NCBI GenBank assembly: GCA_902766045.1
Contig: CACXCA010000065.1
Coordinates: 1-45,151, forward strand
DNA from: an uncultured Bacteroidales bacterium
GTDB lineage: Bacteria; Bacteroidota; Bacteroidia; Bacteroidales; Paludibacteraceae
DNA: 45,151 nucleotides
Direction of reading: 5' to 3'
Notes under the pieces: model-generated
What the model saw: only the letters and a program-made list of their open reading frames with translations
Told to the model about the DNA's origin: nothing
Database searches by the model: none
In this document: positions 1 through 10,611 of the stretch, piece by piece
Numbering within the stretch: the first letter of the stretch is position 1
Layout of the letters: each line of letters opens with the position of its first letter
Translations under genes and position numbers: made by a program

Positions 1-3000
1 ATCAGGCACCTCAGACACTCCATGCTTGTCGTATGTACTACCGCATGGGAAGATGAAGACACCCGGTCCATCCACACCAGAAACCCAGTCTCTTGTTGCA
101 CCATACTCAAAATTATTATCCAGACTCATCACACCCACTTTGATGTAATTCAGACTGTTACATTTCTCAAACATGTTATTATAGCATCCATTCACCAACT
201 CTGTCGCCGGTAATTCTGGTGCAGTTGTCAGACTCGTACATCCTGAGAACATATAATAATAACAATAATCTGCCAAGGTAGTAGCTGGTAATTCGGGAGC
301 TTCCGTCAAAGATGAACATTCTGAGAACATTCCATCATAACAGCCATATGCCAAAGTTGTCGCAGGTAGTTCTGGTGCTTTTGTCAAACTTGTACATTCA
401 CCGAACATCCATCTATAGCACTCTCCAGATAGCGTCGTTGCAATTAACTTCGGTGCTTCTGTAAGACTCGTACAAGAAGAGAACATGGAAGAATAACAGG
501 CATTAGCCAATTGGGTCGCTGGTAGTTCAGGTGCCGTAACCAGACTTACACAGTCTTTAAACATAGAAGAATAACAACCAGGAGCCAATTCTGTAGCTGG
601 AAGCTTTGGTGCCTCAGTAAGATCTGAACAAAACTTAAACATAGATTCATAACATATGTCTGCCAACTTTGTAGCAGGCAATGCTGGTGCTTGTGTCAAA
701 GATGTGCACAGCGAGAACATAGATTCATAACAACTTTCTTTCAATGTAGTGGCCGGCAATTCCGGTGCTTGAATCAAAGATGAACATCCCACAAATAACT
801 TATAAAAGCAATATGCATTAGGAATTTCTGTTGTCTCTCCTACCCCATCAATCAGACTCATCACACTACCAGAAGCTGCAATCGAACCCGTCATTCCAAA
901 ATGAGTATAAATGCCAAGCATAATCATGTCTAGCGATGTTAGGTCTCCCACTAGTGAGAAACCGGATGCGTTATCACCTCGAAGATAAACTTTATCACCC
1001 ACAGAAGTCAAAACCACATGTTCTTTGGGCGCCAACACGTTCCAAGTACGTCCTCCATCTACAGAATACTGTACATCCGGAGCATTATCCATTTCATTCT
1101 CATACCACACTTCAGATCCAGCCTCCTCTGCTGTGAAACAAAGACACTTGCTAACATCCGTGATAGGGGTCAGTTCTTCTTCATATACTGCCGTATAATA
1201 GAACGTGTCGGGTTCTGGATGTACCGTCAGTTCCTTGTCCCAACCTTTGAAAACAAGTCCTTCACCGTAGGTCGGCGTTTCTCCTTTGTATTCAGCCACC
1301 ACATCACATGCGATGGTGTCTCGATACAACTCCCCACCGTCTGGATTCTGGAAGATGACAACAGGAGAACTGATGATCTTGAAATTAACGGGAACCTCTG
1401 ATATACCATGTTTATCATACTTACTACCGCAAGGGAAGATGAACGTACCCTCTTTCTTCACATCATAAACCCAATAGGATGAAGTTCCAAAACCATCCAA
1501 TGTCATGACACCCACCTTGATGTAAGTTAAGTTAGAACAACCACGAAACATAGAATAATAGCATTCATTAACCAATTCAGCAGCCGGTAATTCAGGTGCT
1601 TCCGTCAAACTCGTACAGCCATTGAACATATCATAATAACATCCGTCCATCAAAGTCGTTGCAGGTAATTCTGGTGCTTTCGTCAAACTTGAGCAACCAT
1701 AGAACATTCCATTATAACATCCAACCGCCAACGTTGTAGCTGGTAATTCAGGAGCTTCCGTCAAACTTGTACAATTATAGAACATACTATTATAACATCC
1801 TTTTGCCAAAGTCGTCGCAGGTAATTCAGGCGCATCGGTCAGACTTATACATTTATAGAACATCGATTCATAACATCCTTCCGTTAAAGTAGTTGCCGGC
1901 AATTCTGTAGTTTTGATCAACTTTGAACATTCAGAAAACATATCACTATAACAACTATCTGCCAAAGTAGTAGCAGGCAATTCAGGCATATCTGTCAATC
2001 TCGAGCAACGACTAAACATACCCATATAACATGCTTTTGACAAGGTAGTAGCAGGAAGTTCAGGTGCTTTCGTCAAAGATGCACATCCGCCAAACAAGTA
2101 ACGAAAACAAGATTCATTTGGAATAACGTTAGAAACGCCTTCCCCATCCAACAAACTCATCACACTTCCACTGGCTGCAATCATACCGGACATTTCAAAA
2201 AAAGTATAATCAGAATCTCCATGTGAGAATCCTTCTGGATTAATACCTTTAAAATATACTTTATCATCCACCGAATTTAAAACTACATGTTCATCTGCCG
2301 CCAACGGAATCCATGTTCGACCTTCATCTACAGAATACTGTATATCAGGAGCATTATTACCGTGGTTCTGACACCACACTTCAGAACCCTTTTCTGCTGC
2401 CGTAAAACAGAGACATTTGCTAACATCCGTGATAGGGGTCAGTTCTTCTTCATATACTGCTGTATAATAGAATGTATCTGGTTCCGGATGTATCGTCAGT
2501 TCTGGATCCCAACCTTTGAAGACAAGTCCTTCACCATAGCTTGGTGTCTCTCCCCTGTATTCAGCCACCACATCACAACCGATCGTGTCACGATACAACT
2601 CCTCACCGTCTGGGTTCTGAAAGACCACAACAGGCGAACTGATGATCTTGAAATTATCAGGAACCTCCGAAACACCATGTTTGTCATACTTGCTACCACA
2701 TGGGAAGATGAAGACACCTTCGCCATCGATACCTTTCACCCAATCTAATGTAGCTTCATCATCATTATCCAAGGACATGACACCTACTTTAATGTAGTTC
2801 AGATTTGTACATCCATTGAACATATTTTGGTAGCAACTAGACTTCAATTCTTTTGCTGGCAGTTCCGGTGCAGTAGATAGTCTCTTGCATCTTGCAAACA
2901 TTTCTTCATAACAAAAGGTTGATAAAACCTCAGCTGGCAATGCGGGAGCCTTTTCTAGATGGGAACAATCTGAAAACATACTAGAATAACAATCATCCTC

Positions 3001-6000
3001 CAACGTTGTGGCAGGTAATTCTGGAGCTTCTACTAAAGCATAACAATCCTTGAACATCATAGTATAACATGAAGTGGCCATCACAGTAGCTGGCAACACA
3101 GGTGCATCTGTCAAACTCGTACATCCACGGAACATATAACCATAACAAGCCTCTGCCAAGTTAGTAGCTGGCAGTTCTGGAACATCTACCAAATAATAAC
3201 AATCCGCGAACATGCCATAATAACAACGTGTAGCCAATGTTTTAGCTGGCAATGCTGGCGCCTTAGTTAATTTCACACACCCTGCAAACATAGCCACATA
3301 ACATTCCTCTGCCATTTGCAGAGCTGGCAACTCAGGTGCATATACCAGGTCATCACAGAATCTAAACATTTCTTCATAACAACCTCTCGTCAATGTAGTA
3401 GCAGGCAATTCTGGTGCCTTAACTAAAGAGAGACATCCTTCAAACAAAGAGGCGAAACAAAAATCATTTGGAATGACCGTAGAGGTACCTTCTCCATCAA
3501 CTAGACTCATCACACTACCACTGGCTGCAATTGAACCCGACATTCTAAATGTTGTCGATCTAGAAAGAACCTCACCATCCTCACTACGAGAAAATCCGTC
3601 AGGATTATCACCTTTGAAATAGACCTTATCATTTTCTGATTTCAACACAATATGTTCGTTCGGTGCCAACGGATTCCAAGTGCGACCTCCATCCAAAGAA
3701 TATTGTACATCAGGTCCCTCTTCAAATGTATTATTTTTATACCACACTTCTGATTCAGCCTTTTCTGCTGTAAAACAAAGCCAGTTACCAGACACTGGTT
3801 GATCTTCCTCATACACAGCTGTAAAATAATATGTATTAAGATCAGTTAAAACAGTCAGAGGTTTGTCCCATCCAACAAAAACCATTCCCTCTCCATACGT
3901 TGGTTCATCTCCGATATACTCAGGTATCACGTCACATGCTATTGTATCTCGATAAAGCTCCCTACCGTCTGGATTCTGGAAGACTACTATAGGAGAAGAT
4001 TGTATCTCGAAATTAACTGGCACTTCAGAATCTCCATGTTTATCATATTTGCTACCACAAGGGAAAACAAAAACGCCTGGGTTCTTTATAGCCACCACCC
4101 AGTTAAGTGTTGCTTCATACTCATTATCCAATGTATTTGCCCCCACCTTAATATAATTCAAATTATAACAGCCATTGAACATAAGAAAACAACTTTGCTC
4201 TGCAAAAGAGGTCATAGCTATTTCAGGCACCTTTTCCAAGTAGGTACATCCTGCAAACATTCCTGCGTAACAGAATGGCTTCAATATAGTAGCTGGTAAT
4301 ACAGGAGCCTCAACGATTGATGAGCAAGCAGTGAACATATATTCATAACAAGACCGTGACAATTCTTCAGCTGGTAATTCTGGAGGTGTTTGCATATTAC
4401 GACAACCTGCGAACATGACTGTATAACAACTATCCGCTAATGTCGTAGCAGGCAACGCAGGTGCCTCAACCAAACTTGAACATCCTGAGAACATTCCTGT
4501 ATAGCAGTTTCTTTCCAAATGAGTGGCTGGTAATGATGTTACCTCAGTCAAACTAGTACAATTGGTAAACATATACATATAAGCCGCAACAACCATATCT
4601 GTAGCTGTCAAATTCGGGGTTTTCGTCAGATTATGACATTCATTAAACATCGCACAATAACAACTATCCGCCAATGTCGTAGCAGGCAATGCAGGAGCCT
4701 CTGCTAATGAATAACAATCTCTGAACATTCCATAATAACATTCCCTTTCCATTTCTTCAGCTGGCAATGTTGGAGCTTTCGTAAGCTTCATACAATGCTG
4801 AAACATATCCTGATAGCATCGTTCCGCCATCGTGACAGCTGGTAATACAGGTGCTTCTGTCAAATCCTCACAATAAGCAAACATCTGTCGATAACACCCT
4901 TCTGTCAAAACAGTAGCCGACAACTCTGGTGCTGCTGTAAGATGCAGATTCTGGTAAAACAATCGATAAAAACAATATGGATTCGGAATCTCTGTTACAG
5001 TTCCCTCTCCATCAATCAAACTCATCACACTACCACTGACTGATAATTCATTATACGTTGTAAACCGAACTTGTGATTCCTCCGTAGAAAGTCCATCAGG
5101 ATTAATTCCTTTGAAATATACTTTTTCGCCCTTCGCTAATACTAATTCTACATTCGGAGCCAAATACTCCCACGTCTTTCCATTATCTACAGAATATTGC
5201 ATGTCAGGATGTCCCTCTCCATTAATTGTGTACCCGACACTACATTCTTCACCTTCTGCCGTGAAACATAACCAATTGTTATATAATGGATCCGATTTTT
5301 TCTCATACACAGCTTTATAATAATAGACATCTGGTTCGGTCAATATCGTCAGGTCTTTATCCCATCCGATAAATTCGTATGCGTCTCCCCTGCTCGGCGT
5401 ATCTCCCTTGTATTCTGGTACTACATCACATCCAACCGTATCACGCCACAACTCTGTTCCATCATAATTCTGGAAGACCACAATTGGAGAGGCAACGATA
5501 TCAAAATTTGTTGGAACTTCTGATGCTCCATGTTTATTATACTTACTACCACAAGGGAAAATGAAAACGCCTGGTCCATCTATACCTGAGACCCATTCTC
5601 TTGTCGCACTGACATCGTTATCTAATGTCATCACCCCAACCTTAATGTAGTTCAGATTTGTACATTCCTTAAACATATCTTTATAGCATGAAGAAACCAA
5701 CGTAGTAGCTGGCAACTCTGGAGCTTCGGTCAAACTTGTACAATAAGAAAACATCAACTCATAACAGAAGTTGGTTAATTCTTGAGCAGGCAATGCTGGT
5801 GCCTTGACTAAATTGGCACATCTACTAAACATATTAGCATAACATCTATATGTCAGTTCCGTAGCTGGCAATTCAGGGGCTTCTGTCAAATTTGCATTAT
5901 TGAACATATTCACATAACAAGATCCAGCCAATTTAAGAGCCGGCAATACTGGTGCCTTGGAGAGTTTACGGCAACCAGAGAACATGTTTCCATAGCAGAA

Positions 6001-9000
6001 ATCTGCCATCGTAGTAGCTGGTAATTCAGGGGCTTCTATTAGATTGGAGCATCCCAAGAACATAGATTCATAGCATCTCTCTGTAAGGTCCATAGCTGGC
6101 AAATTCGGAGCTTGTGTAAGAGAACCACATCCAACAAATAAATGGCTAAAACATCCCACACATGGAATGGTCGTTGTGCTACCTTCTTCGTCTATCAAAC
6201 TCATCACATTACCTGAGGCGGCGATAGATCCCTTCATCTGAAAATAGGTACATTCTAGATCTTTAGCATCCCTGATAGTAGCATTACCCTTGTCATGGGA
6301 AAATCCATCAGGATTATTACCTCGCACATAGACCTTAGCATCTTTTTTCAATTTAATATGTGTATCAGGTGTCCATTCTATCCATGTAACTCCACCATCT
6401 AATGAGTATTGTATATTAGGAGCATTATTTGCTCCATTCCCATACCAAACTTCAGAGTCATCCTTTCCTGCCGTGAAACAGAGCCATTTATTAGCTAAAG
6501 GATCCACAATCTCATCATATACTGCAGTATAGTAATAAACATCAGGGATCTTTATTTGTGTCAATTCCTTGTCCCATCCTCTAAAGGCATATCCAGCACC
6601 TATGGTTGGTATGTCGCCCCCGTACTCAGGAATCACATCACAGCTAATCGTGTCACGCCACAACTCCCGACCATCAGGATTCTGGAAAACAATAATTGGA
6701 GAACCTGTGATTGTAAAGTTTGTTGGCACCTCTGATTTCCCGTGTTTATTGTACTTACTACCACATGGGAAGATGAACTCACCCTCTCCTTCTATCCCAT
6801 ATACCCAATCTTCAGTAGGACTTAAAGTCATATCGGATGTCATGTCTAGACTCAATACGCCGACTTTGATGTAATTCAAGTTTTCACATCCATAGAACAT
6901 ACCATTATAGCATGCAGACTCCAGTTTTTCAGCAAGTAAATCAGGAGCCTTTTCCAAACTTGCACATCCCCTAAACATATCAAGATAACAAGCATACGTC
7001 AACTCTGTCGCAGGCAATTTAGGAGCCGATTTCAAATTAATGCATGAATTAAACATACCAGAATAGCATAACGGAGCCAACGCAGTAGATATAAGTATAG
7101 GTGCCTGAGTCAAATCCGTACAGCCTTGGAACATGCACTGATAACAACCGTCTTTCATAGTCCTAGCAGGCAATTCAGGTGCTGTCAAAAGAGACGTACA
7201 GCCTTGGAACATAAAATAATAACAATATTGTGCCAACGTTTCAGCTGGTAAAGCTGGTGCATCAGTCAAAGAGACACATTCGAAGAACATTGAAGCATAA
7301 CAATGATCATACATTACTGTGGCTGGCAAAATATCAGGTGCTTTTGTTAAATTTCTACAATACGCAAACATAGTACCATAGCATGCAGGAGCTAATTCCG
7401 TAGCTGGCAAGTCAGGCGTAGCCATAAGGCTCTCACAAGAAGCAAACATACTATTGTAACAATTCGTAGTCAACTGGGTAGCAGGCAATTCAGGTGCTAC
7501 AGTCAACCTCGAACAACCTTCAAACATCTCCTCATAGCATGATTTACTCAATGTTGTAGCTGGTAACTCAGGCGCCTGCGTAAGAGAACGACAGTATTTA
7601 AACAAATTAAGGAAGCAATAATCATTAGGTATCTCTTTCGAGACGCCACTTCCATCAATCAAACTCATCACACTACCGCTTGCCGCAATAGAACCCGTCA
7701 TAACAAACTGACTATAACTAGACAAATCATTAGAGAAACCTTTCGGATTATTTCCTCTCAAATAAACCTTGTCTCCTATTTCCGCTATCGTAACAACCTG
7801 GTCACCTATCATCGGTTGCCATGTTTCTCCGCCATCAAGAGAATATTCAACAGAAGGACTATTACCGTTTTCATTTAATAAATAAAAAGTAGAGTTGGTT
7901 TCTTCTGCTGTAAAGCAAAGCCAATTCGATGGGGCTTGTTGCCGATAAAGAGCCGTATAGCGATACTCTCCAGGCTTCGTAATTTCCGTTAATGTTTTAT
8001 TCCATCCTATAAACTCAAGTTCTTCAGGTTCCTCTGGAGCTGGTCCATTATATTCGGGAACAACCCCACAACTAACAGTATCCCGCCACAACTCTTCATC
8101 GTCAGAATACTGGAAAATCACAATGGCATGGCCGATGATTGTGAAATTATAAGGCACCTCAGATTCTCCGTGTTTGTTATATTTAGTTCCGCAAGGGAAT
8201 TCAAACCGTCCTTTCCCATTGATTTCGGACACCCAATTTTCGGTTGCATCCACCTCATTATCCAAGGACATAACACCCACTTTAATATAGTTGAGACCGG
8301 TACATCCTTTAAACATCTCACTATAACAGGACTCTACAAGAGATTCTGAAGGTAACTCAGGTGCCGTTGTCAGACTCGTACAACCAGAGAACATTTTCCT
8401 ATAACACTGCTTTTTCAATTCCATCGCCGGCAATTGTGGCGCTTCTGTCAAACTTGTACATTCAAGGAACATGCTATGATAACAACCATCAGCCAACTCC
8501 TCAGCTGGCAATGCAGGTGCCTTAACCAAACTTTTACACCCATGGAACATATCTGTATAGCAGTCCTGCTCCATTTGCGTAGCTGGTAAGACTGGAGCTT
8601 CTGTCAAATTTATACACTCTTGGAACATACCCTGATAACAATGTTTCATCAATTCTGTAGCAGGCAATTCAGGTGCTTTTGTGAAACTTTCACATCTAAT
8701 GAACATACAAAAATAACAAGCAGAAGCCAATTGCGTAGCAGGCAACGCAGGTGCTTCCTTCATGCTAACACACCCATTGAACATATAATAATAACATGAA
8801 GCAGCCAACTCGGTTGCTGGTAACACAGGAGCCTCAGCAAGACTGGAACAGTCAGAGAACATCAAGGAATAACACGATGAAGTCAACTCGGTTGCTGGCA
8901 ATTCTGGTGCTCTTGTAAGAGCGGAACAATCTTTAAATAAGCAACGGAAACAATTAGAATTTGGAATCTTAGTGGAAGTACCTTCTCCATCGACCAGACT

Positions 9001-10449
9001 CATCACACTTCCACTGGCAGCAACACTTCCACCCATATAGAACGTGGTATAATCATCATCATTAAAGGAGAACCCTTTAGGATTAGATCCTTTAATGAAA
9101 ACTCTATCACCTTCTTTTCCCAACGTCACTCTTTCATTGGGAGGTAACGGGTACCAGCTTTTTCCTTCATCTATTGAATACTGTATGTATGGACTATTTC
9201 CCCCTTTATTTTCATATCCAATATAAGAACCATCCACATTAGCTGTGAAACATAGCCAATTACCTGGAGCTGGTGCTTCCACTTTTTTATATTCAGCAAT
9301 ATAATAATATATATCTGGCTCCGTAAGAGGCGTTAATTCCTTGTTCCACTTCACAAACTGATGTTCATCATCCAAGACAGGATCTGTATCTCCATAATTA
9401 GGTGTTTCTCCACATGCGATGGTGTCTGCTCTCAAAACTGTTCCATCAGGATTTTGAAAGACGACGACTGGAGAATTGATAATCGTAAAATCCACTGGAA
9501 CTGCCGAGGCTCCACGCTTATCATAATCGCTACCACAAGGGAAGATAAATACACCATCCTTCACACCTTCCACATAACTCATCCAATTCGAGGTTGCACC
9601 GTTTGAACCGTTATAATCTAAACTAATACAGCCTACTTTTACATAATTCAAACTAGTACATATTTGAAACATTTCACTGTAGCAACCATTCGCAAATGTT
9701 TCCGCTGGCAAATAGACTACTTTTCTTAAACTGGAACATAGTGTAAACATTCCACTATAACAAGAATCAGCCAACTCGGTTGCTGGTAATAAAGGTGTTT
9801 CTTCCAAGGACATACACATTCCAAACATACCCGAGTAACATGATTTCGCCAATTTTTTTGCAGGTAATTCTGGAGCTTCTGAGAAAGAACAAGACCAAAA
9901 CATCAACATATAACAGTTAGGCTCCATCTCTGTAGCAGGTAATTCTGGAGCTACTTTCAAACTATAACAGTTTTCAAACATTGAAGCATAACAAAAGGCT
10001 TTCAATGTCGTTGCAGGCAATTCTGGGGCTGTTGTAACTTCACATCCCTTAAATAGACTATAAAAACAATATTCATTCGGTATGACAGTGGATTCCCCCT
10101 CTCCATCAATCAAACTCATCACACTACCCGAAACGGTTGCCGATTTACTAATAGAAAATTGAGTAAATGATTTATCACTAAAAGAAAATCCATCGGGATT
10201 ATCACCCTTTACATATAATTTTTCATCTTGCATCAAGCTTATCGGTTCGGTCCATTCTATCCAATTCGTCCCATCATAAGAATAACGCACATCAGGTTTA
10301 TGCTCTTCATCAGCAGATGAATATGAAATTTTAACATAATCTTCATTTGCTGTAAAACAAAGATAATTCGCGGCTGTTCCTGTGAAATAACTAAAAAAAG
10401 CGAAAAGGAATGCAACAACATAGTTGCAACTCATACGTGTGTTTATCAT
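1..10449 (-). CDS. Giant secreted BspA-like leucine-rich repeat surface protein, 3' end outside window
   Basis: Open frame of 3483 codons from ATG at 10449 (alternative ATG at 10434) to the left edge; no stop is seen and all eight module starts are in the same frame. The N-terminus is a signal peptide (hydrophobic run VVAFLFAFFSYFTG). The mature chain is built from modules that begin with LCFTA at residues 30, 399, 844, 1323, 1727, 2224, 2680 and 3103. Each module has: a domain of about 90 residues (YSxDGGxTW, KGxNPDGFS, then GSVMSLIDGEG and IPN); 5 to 10 repeats of 26 residues with the pattern APELPATTLAxxCYxxMFxxCxSLT; a capping NYIKVGVMSLDN segment; FPCGSKYDKHGxSEVP; and an InlB/Flg_new-like segment (VVFQNPDG, GWDKxLT, YYTAVYEE). 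Repeat counts are 5, 8, 9, 6, 10, 8, 7 and 8. LRR proteins with this LPATTLA repeat are common in gut Bacteroidota; an adhesion or surface role is inferred. The C-terminal anchoring signal is not visible. Confidence 0.93.
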   Translation of the reverse strand, partial: MINTRMSCNYVVAFLFAFFSYFTGTAANYLCFTANEDYVKISYSSADEEHKPDVRYSYDGTNWIEWTEPISLMQDEKLYVKGDNPDGFSFSDKSFTQFSISKSATVSGSVMSLIDGEGESTVIPNEYCFYSLFKGCEVTTAPELPATTLKAFCYASMFENCYSLKVAPELPATEMEPNCYMLMFWSCSFSEAPELPAKKLAKSCYSGMFGMCMSLEETPLLPATELADSCYSGMFTLCSSLRKVVYLPAETFANGCYSEMFQICTSLNYVKVGCISLDYNGSNGATSNWMSYVEGVKDGVFIFPCGSDYDKRGASAVPVDFTIINSPVVVFQNPDGTVLRADTIACGETPNYGDTDPVLDDEHQFVKWNKELTPLTEPDIYYYIAEYKKVEAPAPGNWLCFTANVDGSYIGYENKGGNSPYIQYSIDEGKSWYPLPPNERVTLGKEGDRVFIKGSNPKGFSFNDDDYTTFYMGGSVAASGSVMSLVDGEGTSTKIPNSNCFRCLFKDCSALTRAPELPATELTSSCYSLMFSDCSSLAEAPVLPATELAASCYYYMFNGCVSMKEAPALPATQLASACYFCMFIRCESFTKAPELPATELMKHCYQGMFQECINLTEAPVLPATQMEQDCYTDMFHGCKSLVKAPALPAEELADGCYHSMFLECTSLTEAPQLPAMELKKQCYRKMFSGCTSLTTAPELPSESLVESCYSEMFKGCTGLNYIKVGVMSLDNEVDATENWVSEINGKGRFEFPCGTKYNKHGESEVPYNFTIIGHAIVIFQYSDDEELWRDTVSCGVVPEYNGPAPEEPEELEFIGWNKTLTEITKPGEYRYTALYRQQAPSNWLCFTAEETNSTFYLLNENGNSPSVEYSLDGGETWQPMIGDQVVTIAEIGDKVYLRGNNPKGFSNDLSSYSQFVMTGSIAASGSVMSLIDGSGVSKEIPNDYCFLNLFKYCRSLTQAPELPATTLSKSCYEEMFEGCSRLTVAPELPATQLTTNCYNSMFASCESLMATPDLPATELAPACYGTMFAYCRNLTKAPDILPATVMYDHCYASMFFECVSLTDAPALPAETLAQYCYYFMFQGCTSLLTAPELPARTMKDGCYQCMFQGCTDLTQAPILISTALAPLCYSGMFNSCINLKSAPKLPATELTYACYLDMFRGCASLEKAPDLLAEKLESACYNGMFYGCENLNYIKVGVLSLDMTSDMTLSPTEDWVYGIEGEGEFIFPCGSKYNKHGKSEVPTNFTITGSPIIVFQNPDGRELWRDTISCDVIPEYGGDIPTIGAGYAFRGWDKELTQIKIPDVYYYTAVYDEIVDPLANKWLCFTAGKDDSEVWYGNGANNAPNIQYSLDGGVTWIEWTPDTHIKLKKDAKVYVRGNNPDGFSHDKGNATIRDAKDLECTYFQMKGSIAASGNVMSLIDEEGSTTTIPCVGCFSHLFVGCGSLTQAPNLPAMDLTERCYESMFLGCSNLIEAPELPATTMADFCYGNMFSGCRKLSKAPVLPALKLAGSCYVNMFNNANLTEAPELPATELTYRCYANMFSRCANLVKAPALPAQELTNFCYELMFSYCTSLTEAPELPATTLVSSCYKDMFKECTNLNYIKVGVMTLDNDVSATREWVSGIDGPGVFIFPCGSKYNKHGASEVPTNFDIVASPIVVFQNYDGTELWRDTVGCDVVPEYKGDTPSRGDAYEFIGWDKDLTILTEPDVYYYKAVYEKKSDPLYNNWLCFTAEGEECSVGYTINGEGHPDMQYSVDNGKTWEYLAPNVELVLAKGEKVYFKGINPDGLSTEESQVRFTTYNELSVSGSVMSLIDGEGTVTEIPNPYCFYRLFYQNLHLTAAPELSATVLTEGCYRQMFAYCEDLTEAPVLPAVTMAERCYQDMFQHCMKLTKAPTLPAEEMERECYYGMFRDCYSLAEAPALPATTLADSCYCAMFNECHNLTKTPNLTATDMVVAAYMYMFTNCTSLTEVTSLPATHLERNCYTGMFSGCSSLVEAPALPATTLADSCYTVMFAGCRNMQTPPELPAEELSRSCYEYMFTACSSIVEAPVLPATILKPFCYAGMFAGCTYLEKVPEIAMTSFAEQSCFLMFNGCYNLNYIKVGANTLDNEYEATLNWVVAIKNPGVFVFPCGSKYDKHGDSEVPVNFEIQSSPIVVFQNPDGRELYRDTIACDVIPEYIGDEPTYGEGMVFVGWDKPLTVLTDLNTYYFTAVYEEDQPVSGNWLCFTAEKAESEVWYKNNTFEEGPDVQYSLDGGRTWNPLAPNEHIVLKSENDKVYFKGDNPDGFSRSEDGEVLSRSTTFRMSGSIAASGSVMSLVDGEGTSTVIPNDFCFASLFEGCLSLVKAPELPATTLTRGCYEEMFRFCDDLVYAPELPALQMAEECYVAMFAGCVKLTKAPALPAKTLATRCYYGMFADCYYLVDVPELPATNLAEACYGYMFRGCTSLTDAPVLPATVMATSCYTMMFKDCYALVEAPELPATTLEDDCYSSMFSDCSHLEKAPALPAEVLSTFCYEEMFARCKRLSTAPELPAKELKSSCYQNMFNGCTNLNYIKVGVMSLDNDDEATLDWVKGIDGEGVFIFPCGSKYDKHGVSEVPDNFKIISSPVVVFQNPDGEELYRDTIGCDVVAEYRGETPSYGEGLVFKGWDPELTIHPEPDTFYYTAVYEEELTPITDVSKCLCFTAAEKGSEVWCQNHGNNAPDIQYSVDEGRTWIPLAADEHVVLNSVDDKVYFKGINPEGFSHGDSDYTFFEMSGMIAASGSVMSLLDGEGVSNVIPNESCFRYLFGGCASLTKAPELPATTLSKACYMGMFSRCSRLTDMPELPATTLADSCYSDMFSECSKLIKTTELPATTLTEGCYESMFYKCISLTDAPELPATTLAKGCYNSMFYNCTSLTEAPELPATTLAVGCYNGMFYGCSSLTKAPELPATTLMDGCYYDMFNGCTSLTEAPELPAAELVNECYYSMFRGCSNLTYIKVGVMTLDGFGTSSYWVYDVKKEGTFIFPCGSKYDKHGISEVPVNFKIISSPVVIFQNPDGGELYRDTIACDVVAEYKGETPTYGEGLVFKGWDKELTVHPEPDTFYYTAVYEEELTPITDVSKCLCFTAEEAGSEVWYENEMDNAPDVQYSVDGGRTWNVLAPKEHVVLTSVGDKVYLRGDNASGFSLVGDLTSLDMIMLGIYTHFGMTGSIAASGSVMSLIDGVGETTEIPNAYCFYKLFVGCSSLIQAPELPATTLKESCYESMFSLCTSLTQAPALPATKLADICYESMFKFCSDLTEAPKLPATELAPGCYSSMFKDCVSLVTAPELPATQLANACYSSMFSSCTSLTEAPKLIATTLSGECYRWMFGECTSLTKAPELPATTLAYGCYDGMFSECSSLTEAPELPATTLADYCYYYMFSGCTSLTTAPELPATELVNGCYNNMFEKCNSLNYIKVGVMSLDNNFEYGATRDWVSGVDGPGVFIFPCGSTYDKHGVSEVPD

Positions 10450-10521
10450 TATATAAAAATTTACGGTCTAAACCAATATTAAAATCTTGACTTGTATTAA
10501 CGTATCTCTATATAGACATAG

Positions 10522-10553
10522 CAAATATATAATTTATACCCCAACGACCCAAA
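10522..10553 (-). promoter_or_regulatory. Bacteroidota-type promoter of the giant LRR gene
   Basis: On the minus strand TTTG (10553-10550) is followed after 20 bases by TATATTTG (10529-10522), an exact match to the TTTG / TAnnTTTG pattern of the primary Bacteroidota sigma factor. The predicted start of transcription is near 10515, leaving a leader of about 65 bases before the ATG at 10449. The 162-base gap to the regulator gene upstream holds no other feature that I recognise. Confidence 0.7.
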
Positions 10554-10611
10554 TTAGTTTGTTGAAAAATCAATCAATTTGTACAATTTATTCATTCAAT
10601 CGCAATGAACT

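Noticed and set aside
1-10449. Many short plus-strand open frames across the first 10 kb
   Set aside because: They are opposite-strand shadows of the giant minus-strand LRR gene and recur once per module at the same place.
1-10449. Regular 78-base periodicity that might be taken for a CRISPR array or satellite repeat
   Set aside because: The period is exactly 26 codons, units diverge freely at the DNA level while the protein pattern is kept, and there are no identical repeats with unique spacers.
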